Source: Pseudomonas sp. QS1027 (GTDB lineage Bacteria > Pseudomonadota > Gammaproteobacteria > Pseudomonadales > Pseudomonadaceae). Taken from it: a stretch of 64,000 nt of DNA. Under the pieces are notes generated by a model, which did not search any database, had not been told where the DNA came from, and worked only from the letters and a program-made list of their open reading frames with translations. The stretch's first letter is position 1. Every line of letters begins with the position of its first letter. Of the stretch, positions 43,751-51,715 are shown piece after piece. The translations under genes were made by a program, and so were the position numbers. Location: positions 186,001 through 250,000 of the forward strand of contig NZ_PHSU01000014.1 in the NCBI RefSeq assembly GCF_002814235.1, given 5' to 3'.

Positions 43751-44896
43751 ATGAAAATCATCATCGCCCCCGATTCGTTCAAGGACAGCCTCAGCGCCGA
43801 AGGTGTGGCCCGGGCGATTGCCCAAGGCCTGGCCCAGGTACTGCCCGAGGCGCAGCTGATTGAATGTCCGATGGCCGATGGGGGCGAGGGGACGGTGGCG
43901 TCGGTGTTGGCGGCATGCAACGGCGAACTGCGCAACCAGCGCGTACGGGGCCCTTTGGGCGAGCCGGTGGACGCGCATTGGGGCTGGTTGCCGGCAAGCG
44001 CCACGGCGATTATCGAAATGGCCGAGGCCAGCGGTTTGCAACGGGTCCCGAGCGAGCAGCGCAATGCCTGCATCACCAGCACCTTCGGCACCGGAGAGCT
44101 GATCCGCGCCGCCCTGGATGCCGGTGCGCAACGGATCATCCTCGCGATTGGCGGCAGCGCCACCAACGACGCCGGTGCCGGTGCCTTGCAGGCCCTGGGC
44201 GTGGGGCTGTTCGATGCCCGCGGGCAGGTGGTGCAAGCGGGCGGCCTGGCCTTGGCCGGTGTCGTGCGGGTGACCCTTGAGGGTTTGGACCCGCGTCTCG
44301 ACCAGGTGCGTTTCGAGATCGCCGCCGATGTGAACAATCCCCTGTGCGGTGAGCAGGGCGCTTCGGCGATCTTCGGCCCGCAGAAAGGCGCGACGCCGGA
44401 CCAGGTACGAGCACTGGACGCGGCCCTCGGGCATTTTGCCGACTTGTGCGCGCAGGTGCAGGGCCAGGATGTGCGTGACGAGCCGGGCAGCGGTGCGGCG
44501 GGCGGCCTGGGCTTTGCCGCCAAGGCCTTCTTCGGGGCGTGCTTTCGTCCTGGTGTGGAGGTGGTGGCGGAGCTGGTGGGCCTGGCCGATGCGGTGCGCG
44601 GCGCTGACCTGGTGATTACCGGCGAAGGCCGCTTCGATGCCCAGACCCTGCGCGGCAAGACCCCGTTCGGCGTGGCGCGGATCGCCCGGGAACAAGGCGT
44701 GCCGGTGATCGTGCTGGCCGGAACCCTCGGTGAAGGTTATGAGCAGATGTATGCCCATGGGGTCGACGCGGCCTTTGCCCTGGCGTCCGGTCCGATGAGC
44801 CTGGAGCAGGCCTGTCGTGATGCATCGCGGCTGTTGAGCGCACGGGCCGGGGACATTGCCCGGGTCTGGAAGCTGGCGGCTGCTTCACGGCGATGA
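43751..44896 (+). CDS. garK: Glycerate kinase (GarK/GlxK family)
   Basis: A 381-residue kinase that phosphorylates D-glycerate, in this family usually giving 2-phosphoglycerate. It starts MKIIIAPDSFKDSLSAEGVA, the family signature, and has CPMADGGEGTVASVL, IAIGGSATNDAGAG-type LAIGGSATNDAGAGALQALG, and LVITGEGRFDAQTLRGKTP near the C-terminus. It lies 99 bp after cdaR. It ends the pathway by which diacids, or imported glycerate, reach lower glycolysis. A perfect REPIN follows the stop. Confidence 0.94.
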   Translation: MKIIIAPDSFKDSLSAEGVARAIAQGLAQVLPEAQLIECPMADGGEGTVASVLAACNGELRNQRVRGPLGEPVDAHWGWLPASATAIIEMAEASGLQRVPSEQRNACITSTFGTGELIRAALDAGAQRIILAIGGSATNDAGAGALQALGVGLFDARGQVVQAGGLALAGVVRVTLEGLDPRLDQVRFEIAADVNNPLCGEQGASAIFGPQKGATPDQVRALDAALGHFADLCAQVQGQDVRDEPGSGAAGGLGFAAKAFFGACFRPGVEVVAELVGLADAVRGADLVITGEGRFDAQTLRGKTPFGVARIAREQGVPVIVLAGTLGEGYEQMYAHGVDAAFALASGPMSLEQACRDASRLLSARAGDIARVWKLAAASRR

Positions 44897-44921
44897 TACG
44901 TTCCTTTGAACACAGCATGAC

Positions 44922-45014
44922 CTTGTAGGAGCCGGCTTGCTGGCGATGCGATCTGATGAGCGACATCGTCGTCGCCTGATACGTCGCCATCGCCAGCAAG
45001 CCGGCTCCTACAAG
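44922..45014. repeat. REPIN with perfect 27-bp arms
   Basis: The arm at 44922-44948 (CTTGTAGGAGCCGGCTTGCT plus GGCGATG) is matched exactly in reverse complement at 44988-45014. The 39-base middle holds smaller dyads. The perfect symmetry suggests a recent or conserved copy of this repeat family. It probably also stabilises or ends the garK transcript. Confidence 0.9.
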
Positions 45015-45141
45015 TTTTGCGACGTTGTCAGGGGGATTGGTTTGTCCATGAAGAATGACAATGCGTGGTGTCTCCCCGGGCCATTCAGGGCTAAGCTTGC
45101 GATCAGTCCAAGGTTCGGACTGGTCTGCCCGGAGATGTTCA

Positions 45142-45759
45142 ATGGCTCGTGCCCGCCCGCAACTGATCAGCGCAAAGCTTGCAAAACTGCACCCCACCCA
45201 AGTCACCGTCGGCCTGCAAGAGGTAGCCCTCAAGCGGGCCCAGTGGCAGACCCTCAAACGCAAGGAACGCGAAGCCGCCCTCGATAATCACTGGTTTCCC
45301 TGTGTCCTCGGGCCTGAAGGCCAGCACTTCATTGTCGATCACCATCACTTCGGCCTGGCGTTGATGCAGGAAGAGGTGAAGAAGGTCTCGTTGCTGGTGC
45401 TCAAGGACCTCTCGTTCGTCGAGTCGGCGAGCTTCTGGACCATCATGGACTTCCACCAGTGGGTCCATCCCTACGATGCCAAGGGCATTCGTCGCGGCTA
45501 CGACAAGGTGCCCGGATGCATCAGCGAGCTGCAGGACGACCCCTATCGCAGTCTCGCCGGCGCCTTGCGTCGGGCAGGCGGGTTTGCCAAGGACGTTACG
45601 CCCTTCAGCGAATTTCTCTGGGCTGATTTCTTCCGCACACGCATCACCGCCGCCGAACTGGCTGGGTCGAGCGAGCAGGTGCAGGCGACCGCCCTCAAGC
45701 TGGCCCGCGGTCAGGCCGCGCGTTATCTGCCGGGTTGGAGTGGTCCGATCGATGCCTGA
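45142..45759 (+). CDS. ParB-like nuclease-fold protein
   Basis: A 205-residue protein of the small ParB-like family, not the chromosome-partition ParB: there is no helix-turn-helix or dimerisation domain. The start MARARPQLISAKLAKLHPTQ has GGAGA 6 bp upstream. The ParB/sulfiredoxin-like fold is suggested by VTVGLQEVALKRAQW, a PCVLGPEGQHFIVDHHHFGLAL segment (IVDHHH is the landmark) and LVLKDLSFVES. Function of the family is unsettled. The stop overlaps the SulP start by 8 bp, so the two are translated together. Confidence 0.75.
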   Translation: MARARPQLISAKLAKLHPTQVTVGLQEVALKRAQWQTLKRKEREAALDNHWFPCVLGPEGQHFIVDHHHFGLALMQEEVKKVSLLVLKDLSFVESASFWTIMDFHQWVHPYDAKGIRRGYDKVPGCISELQDDPYRSLAGALRRAGGFAKDVTPFSEFLWADFFRTRITAAELAGSSEQVQATALKLARGQAARYLPGWSGPIDA

Positions 45760-47431
45760 GCCGTCCGCACTGCCTACCCCGATGCCCGCCGAACAACCGA
45801 AACGCGGCTGGGCGGATCTGATTGCCGGGCTGTCGATTGCCGGCCTGCTGTTACCCGAGGCGGTCGCCTATTCGAGCATCGCCAACGTGCCGCCCCAGGC
45901 CGGGGTTATCGCGCTGTTTGCCGGGTTGTTCTGCTACGGTCTGTTCGGCACCAGCCGTTACGCCATTGTCTCCGCCACCTCGTCGTCGGCTGCGGTGCTG
46001 GCGGCGGCCACGGTCTCGGTGGCCGGTCCCGACATGGCGCTGCGCCTGACCATGGCCATCGGCCTGGTGATGATCACCGGCCTGATGTTCATGCTCGCCG
46101 GCTTGTTCAAGTTGGGCAGCGTCACGTCCTTTATTGCCAAGCCGGTGTTGCGTGGTTTTGCCTTCGGCCTGGCGGTGACCATCATCCTCAAGCAGGTCGC
46201 CAGCATCGTCCATGTGAACCCCGCCCACAGCGACCTGATCCGTTTCGTGCCCGAATTGCTCAGTCAGTTGCCGCGCTGGAACTGGGCCGGAGTCGCGGTG
46301 GCGGTCGTCGCCCTGATGCTGCTCTCGGTACTCAGCCGCTACCGGCGCTTGCCGGGTGGCTTGCTGGTGGTGATGCTCGGCGTGGCCGCCGGCAAGTGGC
46401 TGGACCTGCCCGGCTACGGCGTCAACCTGATCGGGGTGATCGACCTGCAGCTGGCGGTGCCGTCGCTGCCGCGCCTGGCCTTCTCCGAGTGGTTGAAGCT
46501 GGTGGAACTGGGCTTTGCCATGGTGATGATTCTCTACGCCGAGTCCTACGGTTCCATCAGCGCCTTTGCCCTCAAGCACGGTGACCGGGTGAGCTCCAAC
46601 CGCGACCTGCTGGTACTGGGCGGCGCCAACCTGTTGTCCGGGCTGTTCCATGGCATGCCCGCCGGTGCCGGCTACTCGGCGACCTCGGCGAATGACGCGG
46701 CCGGAGCCACTTCCCGTATGGCCGGGGTGGTGGCGGCGCTGGTGGTGCTGCTGATCGTGCTGACCTTGTTGCCGCTGATCGCCCTGACCCCGGAACCGGT
46801 GCTGGCGGCCATCGTCATTCATGCCTTGACCCGGGCCCTGAGCCTGGAGCCCTTGCAGCGTTACTTCGTCTGGCGCCGCGACCGCGTCCTGGCGATCTGT
46901 GCGGTGGCCGCAGTGCTGCTGCTCGGGGTGCTGGACGGTTTGCTGGCGGCGGTGGCGATCAGCCTGATGCTGATGTTGCGGCAGATGTCCTCGGCCTCGG
47001 TCCAGGTGCTCGGGCATATTGCCGACGGCCATGATTTCGTCGACTGTCAGCTGCATCCGCAAGCACGGGAAGTGCCCGGGTTGCTGATCGTGCGTCCGGG
47101 TGAGCCGTTGTTCTTCGCCAACGCCGAACGTATCCTCGGCAGCGTCTCGCGGCGGGTTCGCGAGCAGGGTGATGCCGTGCATTCGGTGATTCTCAGCCTG
47201 GAGGAGTCGCCGGACCTGGACGGCACCAGCCTGGAAGCCCTGCAGGACTTTATCGTGCGTTTTCCGACTGAGGGCAAACGGCTGTTGTTGGCGCGCTTGA
47301 AGCACGAGGCGCATCAGGCCCTGTTGGCGCTACCGGCCGAGACGCTGGCGCAGGTGACGCTCAGCGACTTGAGCGTGTATGCGGTGGTGCAGCAGGTCAA
47401 TCAGCCACTGGGCACTGGCGTCGCGAGCTGA
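45752..47431 (+). CDS. SulP-family anion permease with C-terminal STAS domain
   Basis: A 559-residue transporter. After a short polar N-terminus, WADLIAGLSIAGLLLPEAVAYSSIANV is the TM1 signature (LLPEAVAYSSIANVPP is the landmark), with about eleven more helices to residue 410. The STAS domain follows (LLIVRPGEPLFFANAERIL, then LSLEESPDLDGTSLEALQDF). In typical STAS domains the loop before the helix carries D-x-S/T-G; here it is DLDGTSLEAL, largely kept. It is coupled to the ParB-like gene, an unusual partner. The anion carried is unknown. Confidence 0.87.
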   Translation: MPEPSALPTPMPAEQPKRGWADLIAGLSIAGLLLPEAVAYSSIANVPPQAGVIALFAGLFCYGLFGTSRYAIVSATSSSAAVLAAATVSVAGPDMALRLTMAIGLVMITGLMFMLAGLFKLGSVTSFIAKPVLRGFAFGLAVTIILKQVASIVHVNPAHSDLIRFVPELLSQLPRWNWAGVAVAVVALMLLSVLSRYRRLPGGLLVVMLGVAAGKWLDLPGYGVNLIGVIDLQLAVPSLPRLAFSEWLKLVELGFAMVMILYAESYGSISAFALKHGDRVSSNRDLLVLGGANLLSGLFHGMPAGAGYSATSANDAAGATSRMAGVVAALVVLLIVLTLLPLIALTPEPVLAAIVIHALTRALSLEPLQRYFVWRRDRVLAICAVAAVLLLGVLDGLLAAVAISLMLMLRQMSSASVQVLGHIADGHDFVDCQLHPQAREVPGLLIVRPGEPLFFANAERILGSVSRRVREQGDAVHSVILSLEESPDLDGTSLEALQDFIVRFPTEGKRLLLARLKHEAHQALLALPAETLAQVTLSDLSVYAVVQQVNQPLGTGVAS

Positions 47432-47486
47432 TCTTTTCGCGGTAGGGGCTCCCTGTGCGAGGGCGCAGTGAGCCCTGTCTGTGGAG

Positions 47487-48140
47487 TCAGGCCGCCAATG
47501 CTATCGAGTCGATGAGCTTCACCCCGGCGGCTTCCATCTCGCCCAGCGCGCGCTGCAGTGAACCGTCCAGGTCAATGGCCCGGCAGGCGTCGACGATCAG
47601 CACGGTGTTGAAGCCCGCCGTTCGTGCATCCAGCGCCGACCAGGCGACGCAGTAGTCCAGCGCCAGGCCGACCAGGTAGACCGTATCAATCCCCCGCTCC
47701 TTCAGGTAACCGGAAAGACCGGTGGGCGTGCGTCGGTCGGCTTCGACGAAGGCTGAGTAACTGTCGATATCGCGGTTGAAGCCCTTGCGCACGATCAGTT
47801 GCGCATGGGGCAGGTTCAGGTCCGCATGCAACTGCGCACCGTGGCTGCCTTGTACGCAATGCTCCGGCCAAAGGGTTTGCGCCCCATAGGGCAGTTGCAC
47901 GCTGTCAAAGGGTGCCTTGCCAGGATGGCTGCTGGCGAACGAGACGTGGCCAGCGGGATGCCAGTCCTGGGCGACGACCACGTTGCGAAAACGGGCGCCC
48001 AGGCGGTTGATAAGAGGCACGATCTCGTCGCCGCCCTGGACTGCCAGTTGGCCGCCGGGAATGAAATCATTCTGCATATCGATCACGACCAGGGCGCAAC
48101 GCGGGTCGTTCAGGGGCGGCAGGTTGTGAGACGGGGACAT
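47487..48140 (-). CDS. pncA: Nicotinamidase
   Basis: A 217-residue cysteine hydrolase that deamidates nicotinamide to nicotinate for NAD salvage. The catalytic triad is Asp21 (VVIDMQNDF), Lys119 (IVRKGFNRD) and Cys164 (ALDYCVAWSAL). The metal site is in AQDWHPAGHVSF (Asp59, His61), with WPEHCVQGSHGA further on. Length and motifs match PncA well. It is a single gene convergent with the SulP gene. Confidence 0.94.
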   Translation of the reverse strand: MSPSHNLPPLNDPRCALVVIDMQNDFIPGGQLAVQGGDEIVPLINRLGARFRNVVVAQDWHPAGHVSFASSHPGKAPFDSVQLPYGAQTLWPEHCVQGSHGAQLHADLNLPHAQLIVRKGFNRDIDSYSAFVEADRRTPTGLSGYLKERGIDTVYLVGLALDYCVAWSALDARTAGFNTVLIVDACRAIDLDGSLQRALGEMEAAGVKLIDSIALAA

Positions 48141-48203
48141 GGGACCTCCTTGGAAATTGGACTCGACCTCGAAGAGTCTAGTTGTTGTGCCTGCGCCAGG
48201 CAG

Positions 48204-48236
48204 CGTCTCGGACCGTCGGTGGTCGGCCGCGAGACG
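48204..48236. terminator. Hairpin after the anti-sigma gene
   Basis: CGTCTCG at 48204-48210 pairs with CGAGACG at 48230-48236, and inside it GACC pairs with GGTC. It lies just beyond the 3' end of the anti-sigma gene (minus strand) and 5' of pncA. No T-run follows, so it may be a Rho-independent terminator of weak type or a stabilising structure. Confidence 0.4.
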
Positions 48237-48254
48237 GGTAGGTTATTGGCCAGG

Positions 48255-49043
48255 TTAACTGGCGAAACGTTGCCTGAGCAGGTCCGCCATGTCGTTCAGT
48301 TCAGCCACCGAGTTACGCCCGATCAACATGTAGGCATAGGTCGGTCCGGACCAGAACACCACATTCATGCCATGGCGCACTTCCTGGGCCATGGCCCGGG
48401 TCCCGGTCTTCGAATGGGTGATGCACAACGCCAGCGGCCCGTGTTGCGGGTCCAGGTAGTTGATCTGGGCAATCGGTATATGTTCGTACTCGAGCATCTG
48501 CGCGCGCTTGAGTTGCGCGACCGGCAGTTGCACCTGGGCGGGGTCAAGCGCCAACCCCAGGTGCTGCTGGACACTTTGCAACTGGGCCCGGTGAGTGGCG
48601 TCGTCGCCGGGCAGGTTCTCCAGGGTCTGTGCCGTGTACAGCGCCATATAGTCGGCCACCAGCCCGCGCCAGCTGATTTCGCTCGACGGCGCGGGCGTCT
48701 GCCAAGCCTGGAACAGTCGATCCGCGGCAATCCCTGCGACCATGAAGCTGGCGGCCACGGCGAGGAAACTGCGCCGACTCATCGGCGTCGCGGCCTTTTT
48801 TTCTGTCGGCAGGTTGTGCAGCATGGCCTCAAGGCGAGCCTGGGGCGCCTGTTCGAGCAGTTCGCCATAGGCTTCCTGGAACGGCAGGTCGCTGCGCATC
48901 AGCCACTCGAGACGCTCGGCCACGCTTTCGTCACGGGCCAGCGCAGCCTCGATCCGGCCGCGTTCCTCGGCGTCCAGTTCGTCGTCGAGAAAGGCCACCA
49001 ACTGTTCATCCGTCGGGGTGTAGTGCGAGAGTGGGTCAGTCAT
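48255..49043 (-). CDS. Anti-sigma factor (transmembrane regulator)
   Basis: A 262-residue protein. The N-terminal 80 residues are the sigma-binding anti-sigma domain (TDEQLVAFLDDELDAEERGRIEAALARD; LDDELDAEER is the landmark) without the HxxxCxxC zinc motif. One transmembrane helix follows an Arg pair (MSRRSFLAVAASFMVAGIAA, about residues 98-117), leaving about 145 residues in the periplasm (HGMNVVFWSGPTYAYMLIG near the end). Its ATG overlaps the stop of the ECF sigma gene, the standard arrangement for a sigma/anti-sigma pair. The released signal is unknown. Confidence 0.85.
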   Translation of the reverse strand: MTDPLSHYTPTDEQLVAFLDDELDAEERGRIEAALARDESVAERLEWLMRSDLPFQEAYGELLEQAPQARLEAMLHNLPTEKKAATPMSRRSFLAVAASFMVAGIAADRLFQAWQTPAPSSEISWRGLVADYMALYTAQTLENLPGDDATHRAQLQSVQQHLGLALDPAQVQLPVAQLKRAQMLEYEHIPIAQINYLDPQHGPLALCITHSKTGTRAMAQEVRHGMNVVFWSGPTYAYMLIGRNSVAELNDMADLLRQRFAS

Positions 49044-49537
49044 CGCCGTTCTCCGCTGTTTGCGCTGGGCACGGCACGCAGGGGCGGATGTTCCGCCAGC
49101 TTCACCCGTGCGGCGGCCAGCCGGCTCATGACCGTACCGATGGGCACTTCGAGCACTTGGGCCACTTCCTTGTAGGACAGACCTTCGACATAGGCCAGAA
49201 ATACGGTTTCGCGCTGGGCGTCGGGGAGGGCATCGACACGCCGGATCACCTGGGAGGCCAGGACGTGGGTCTGCACCACCTGCTCGCCATCGAAGCTCAG
49301 GGCTTCGTCGGCATCGACCAGGCCCTGGCCGCGGCGCACCCGCTGGGAACGCACTTCATTGAGCCAGAGCGAATGCAGGATGCTCAGCAGCCAGCGGTCC
49401 ATGCGCGTGCCCGAGACGAACTGATCGCCTCGCTCCAGGGCGCGGACACAGGTGGCCTGCACCAGGTCCTCGGCGATATGGCGTTGGCGGGACAGCACCA
49501 GCGCGTAACGCCACAGGCGCGGCAGGTGCTCCCCCAT
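49040..49537 (-). CDS. ECF-family RNA polymerase sigma factor
   Basis: A 165-residue sigma factor. Region 2 has HLPRLWRYALVLSRQRHIAE then DLVQATCVRALER; region 4 has LPDAQRETVFLAYVEGLSYK and EVAQVLEVPIGTVMSRLAAAR. The ATG at 49537 has only a weak ribosome binding site and gives a clipped N-terminus. A perfect GGAGG at 49573-49577 sits 5 bases before an in-frame ATC (49567), which would add the family-like IASDKEIRTE. No ATG, GTG or TTG lies between them. It is followed by its anti-sigma factor and preceded by a TPR gene on the same strand. Confidence 0.88.
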   Translation of the reverse strand: MGEHLPRLWRYALVLSRQRHIAEDLVQATCVRALERGDQFVSGTRMDRWLLSILHSLWLNEVRSQRVRRGQGLVDADEALSFDGEQVVQTHVLASQVIRRVDALPDAQRETVFLAYVEGLSYKEVAQVLEVPIGTVMSRLAAARVKLAEHPPLRAVPSANSGERR

Positions 49538-49591
49538 CTCGGTGCGTATTTCCTTGTCGCTGGCGATGACAACCTCCGCCTTTAACGGTGA

Positions 49592-50131
49592 TCAGCTGGG
49601 GATCGGGTGCGCGATGGCGTCGGACAGGTCTTCATATTCTTCGCAACCGGTGCCGCAGAGTGACTTGATGGTCTGCAACTGTACCTGGGCCAGGTCGATG
49701 CGGCCCTTGATCACGTAGGCTTCGCCGAGGTATTCGCGGACCTGGGCGTAGTTCGGGTCCAGCTCCAGGGCCTGCAGGTAGTAGCCGATGCCTTCGTCGG
49801 TGCGACCCAGTTTACGGGTGGCGTAGCCGCGATAGTTCAGGGCCTTGGCCGTGTTGGGTTGCTTGAGGGTGTCGAGCAGGTCCAGGGCGGCCTGATACTC
49901 GCCATTCTTGGCCAGGCGGTAGGCGTAGTCGGTGCGATCTTCATCCGGTGTCAGGCTGCTGACATAGGGAACGCAGGCTTTTTTAGCCTTGTTCCACACC
50001 TGTCCCTTTGGGCAAGTAGGCGGCATCGATTCCGGCTTTTCGCCCGAGGCGAATACCGGGGTGCTCAACAGGGCCGCGGCCATGCAACTGGCCATCAAGA
50101 AAGGAACCGCGAAGGTGGCTTTGATGCTCAT
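49592..50131 (-). CDS. Exported tetratricopeptide-repeat protein
   Basis: A 179-residue protein with a signal peptide (MSIKATFAVPFLMASCMAAALLS, cleavage near VFA). The mature part has a small two-cysteine segment (PPTCPKGQVWNKAKKACVPY), then about two TPR units (AKALNYRGYATRKLGRTDEG and NYAQVREYLGEAYVIKGRID) and a second cysteine pair near the end (SLCGTGCEEYEDL). It lies 54 bp before the ECF sigma gene on the same strand and may share its transcript. TPRs usually mediate protein contacts; a periplasmic role linked to the sigma/anti-sigma system is inferred from position only. Confidence 0.8.
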   Translation of the reverse strand: MSIKATFAVPFLMASCMAAALLSTPVFASGEKPESMPPTCPKGQVWNKAKKACVPYVSSLTPDEDRTDYAYRLAKNGEYQAALDLLDTLKQPNTAKALNYRGYATRKLGRTDEGIGYYLQALELDPNYAQVREYLGEAYVIKGRIDLAQVQLQTIKSLCGTGCEEYEDLSDAIAHPIPS

Positions 50132-50285
50132 CGGTAATGCTCCGGTATCTGTTGGCTAGTAAACACTCATGCGGCGGGTTTTATTCGCTGCCTCTGAAAT
50201 TTATTTGCGACGCCTCGTCGCAAGTCGATCGCGATGCCTGCTATGGATTGAACACCCGGTGTGCGGAATTTATTCATGGCTGCAG

Positions 50286-50313
50286 AAAAAATCGCCCATC
50301 AGGCGATTTTTTT
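50286..50313. terminator. Bidirectional intrinsic terminator
   Basis: ATCGCC at 50291-50296 pairs with GGCGAT at 50302-50307 around CATCA, with an A-run on the left and a T-run on the right. It can stop the leftward tetR/DUF1348 transcript and anything coming from the left. Confidence 0.8.
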
Positions 50314-50320
50314 GCAAAGG

Positions 50321-50351
50321 CGGTCATTCCCACCGGGGGCGGGAATGACCG
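50321..50351. terminator. Second hairpin at the 3' end of the DUF1348 gene
   Basis: CGGTCATTCCC at 50321-50331 pairs perfectly with GGGAATGACCG at 50341-50351 around a 9-base loop. It lies 9 bp past the DUF1348 stop codon and probably adds to the terminator to its left. Confidence 0.6.
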
Positions 50352-50360
50352 AACGATGGG

Positions 50361-50840
50361 TTACAGCCCCAGGTCGGAGAGACCCGGATGATCGTCCGGG
50401 CGCCGCCCCAACGGCCAGTGGAACTTGCGCTCCTCGGCCTTGATCGGCATGTCGTTGATGCAGGCATGCCGGTTGGACATCAGGCCGTTCTGGTCGAATT
50501 CCCAGTTTTCGTTGCCGTAGGAGCGGAACCAGTTGCCCGAGTCGTCATGCCATTCATAGGCATAACGTACGGCGATGCGGTTGTCGGTAAAGGCCCAGAG
50601 TTCCTTGATCAGACGGTAATCCAGTTCCCTGGCCCATTTGCGGGTCAGGAAAGCCTTGGCTTCCTCGCGGTTGTGGGCGAACTCGGCACGGTTACGCCAT
50701 TGGGTGTCGAGGGTGTAGGCCAGGGACACGCGCTGCGGGTCGCGGGAGTTCCAGCCGTCTTCGGCCAGGCGGATCTTCTGGATCGCCGATTCACGGGTGA
50801 AGGGGGGAAGTGGCGGGCGAACGTCAGCGTCAGATGACAT
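50361..50840 (-). CDS. DUF1348 NTF2-like protein
   Basis: A 159-residue protein of the nuclear-transport-factor-2-like fold. Start 50840 has GGAGA 7 bp upstream. Characteristic segments are [51 protein letters not shown] [20 protein letters not shown] and [18 protein letters not shown] near the C-terminus. The family is common in Proteobacteria and has no firm function. It lies downstream of a TetR gene on the same strand and is probably its main target, with an operator just before the tetR start. Confidence 0.85.
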   Translation of the reverse strand: MSSDADVRPPLPPFTRESAIQKIRLAEDGWNSRDPQRVSLAYTLDTQWRNRAEFAHNREEAKAFLTRKWARELDYRLIKELWAFTDNRIAVRYAYEWHDDSGNWFRSYGNENWEFDQNGLMSNRHACINDMPIKAEERKFHWPLGRRPDDHPGLSDLGL

Positions 50841-50953
50841 GGCAATGTCTCCAATTGAGTAGGGTTCAGACAAGTTGTCGCGCTTGGCTCAAGCGGCCGT
50901 CGGCCCGCCCGCCAATCGCTCATCCAGAGCGTAGTGGCGATGCGGGGGACGAC

Positions 50954-51517
50954 TCAGAGCGCCAATAACGTTCGCGCCATGCATTGCGCATTATCGGCTG
51001 CACCGGGGTCGCCCATGACAAGTGCAACGGTAATGGCGCCGTCGATCAGGATCAGCAACTGTTTGCCAGTGGCCTGGGGATCGTCGATGCCATGTGCTTC
51101 ACAGAGCTCGACCACATAGTCGAGCAGCTTCTGTTTGTGCTCCTTGGCCAGTTGTCGCACCGGGTCCTTGGGGTCGCCGGTTTCGCCTGCGGTGTTGATA
51201 AAGGCGCAGCCGCGAAAGCCCTCGCTGGCGAACCAGCCGCCGAGCACGCTGAACAGCGCCAGCAGGCGCTCACCGGAGCTGGCGGCCCGGTCGACTTCGC
51301 CGCGATACCACTGCATCCAGCGGATATCCCGGCGGCGCAAGGCTTCCAGGGTCAGGTCGTCCTTGGTGCCAAAGTATTTGTAGAGGCTTTTGCGCGCCAC
51401 GCCGGAGGTGCGCACCAGAAGATCGATGCCGGTGGCATGGATGCCACTTTGATAGATCAACTGCTCGGCGGTATCCAGCAGGTTTTCACGGGTCTGATTC
51501 GGAGTGATTTCGTTCAT
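50954..51517 (-). CDS. TetR-family repressor
   Basis: A 187-residue repressor starting MNEITPNQTRENLLDTAEQL. The helix-turn-helix is GIDLLVRTSGVARKSLYKYF, followed by GTKDDLTLEALRRRD. The ligand-binding domain has GGWFASEGFRGCAFINTA, a pattern seen in the TetR subgroup that often controls small oxidoreductase or NTF2-like genes. A perfect palindrome lies 13 bp upstream, consistent with autoregulation and joint control of the DUF1348 gene. The ligand is unknown. Confidence 0.88.
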   Translation of the reverse strand: MNEITPNQTRENLLDTAEQLIYQSGIHATGIDLLVRTSGVARKSLYKYFGTKDDLTLEALRRRDIRWMQWYRGEVDRAASSGERLLALFSVLGGWFASEGFRGCAFINTAGETGDPKDPVRQLAKEHKQKLLDYVVELCEAHGIDDPQATGKQLLILIDGAITVALVMGDPGAADNAQCMARTLLAL

Positions 51518-51529
51518 GGGAAAGAGAGT

Positions 51530-51543
51530 AGAACGATCGTTCT
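51530..51543. promoter_or_regulatory. Probable TetR operator
   Basis: AGAACGATCGTTCT is a perfect 14-bp palindrome immediately upstream of the tetR start codon. AACGATCGTT-type dyads are common TetR-family sites. Its place between the promoter zone and the ATG fits autorepression. Confidence 0.7.
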
Positions 51544-51715
51544 CCATGGTCAACCGTCTTTTCCGGATAAACCCATGGAGGGTGATAAGGGGACGGGCAG
51601 GGAGCCCCTCCGCGAACGACTCCAGGTTGGCAGCAAAGCCCTCTTTGAAGGCGCGTCCGAGAGCGGCGCATGGTGTAGACTCAGCGATCCTTCGCATTCG
51701 ACCCTAGCGAGCCCT

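Noticed and set aside
44922..45014. CRISPR repeat or attachment site
   Set aside because: A single inverted pair, not spaced direct repeats; the arms belong to a dispersed REP family, and no integrase is near.
45142..45759. Chromosome or plasmid partitioning ParB
   Set aside because: Only about 205 residues, no helix-turn-helix, no parA neighbour and no parS-like repeats nearby.
49592..50131. TPR protein as a lipoprotein
   Set aside because: MASCMAAALL has a cysteine inside the hydrophobic core of the signal, not at a lipobox boundary; a signal peptidase I site near VFA fits better.
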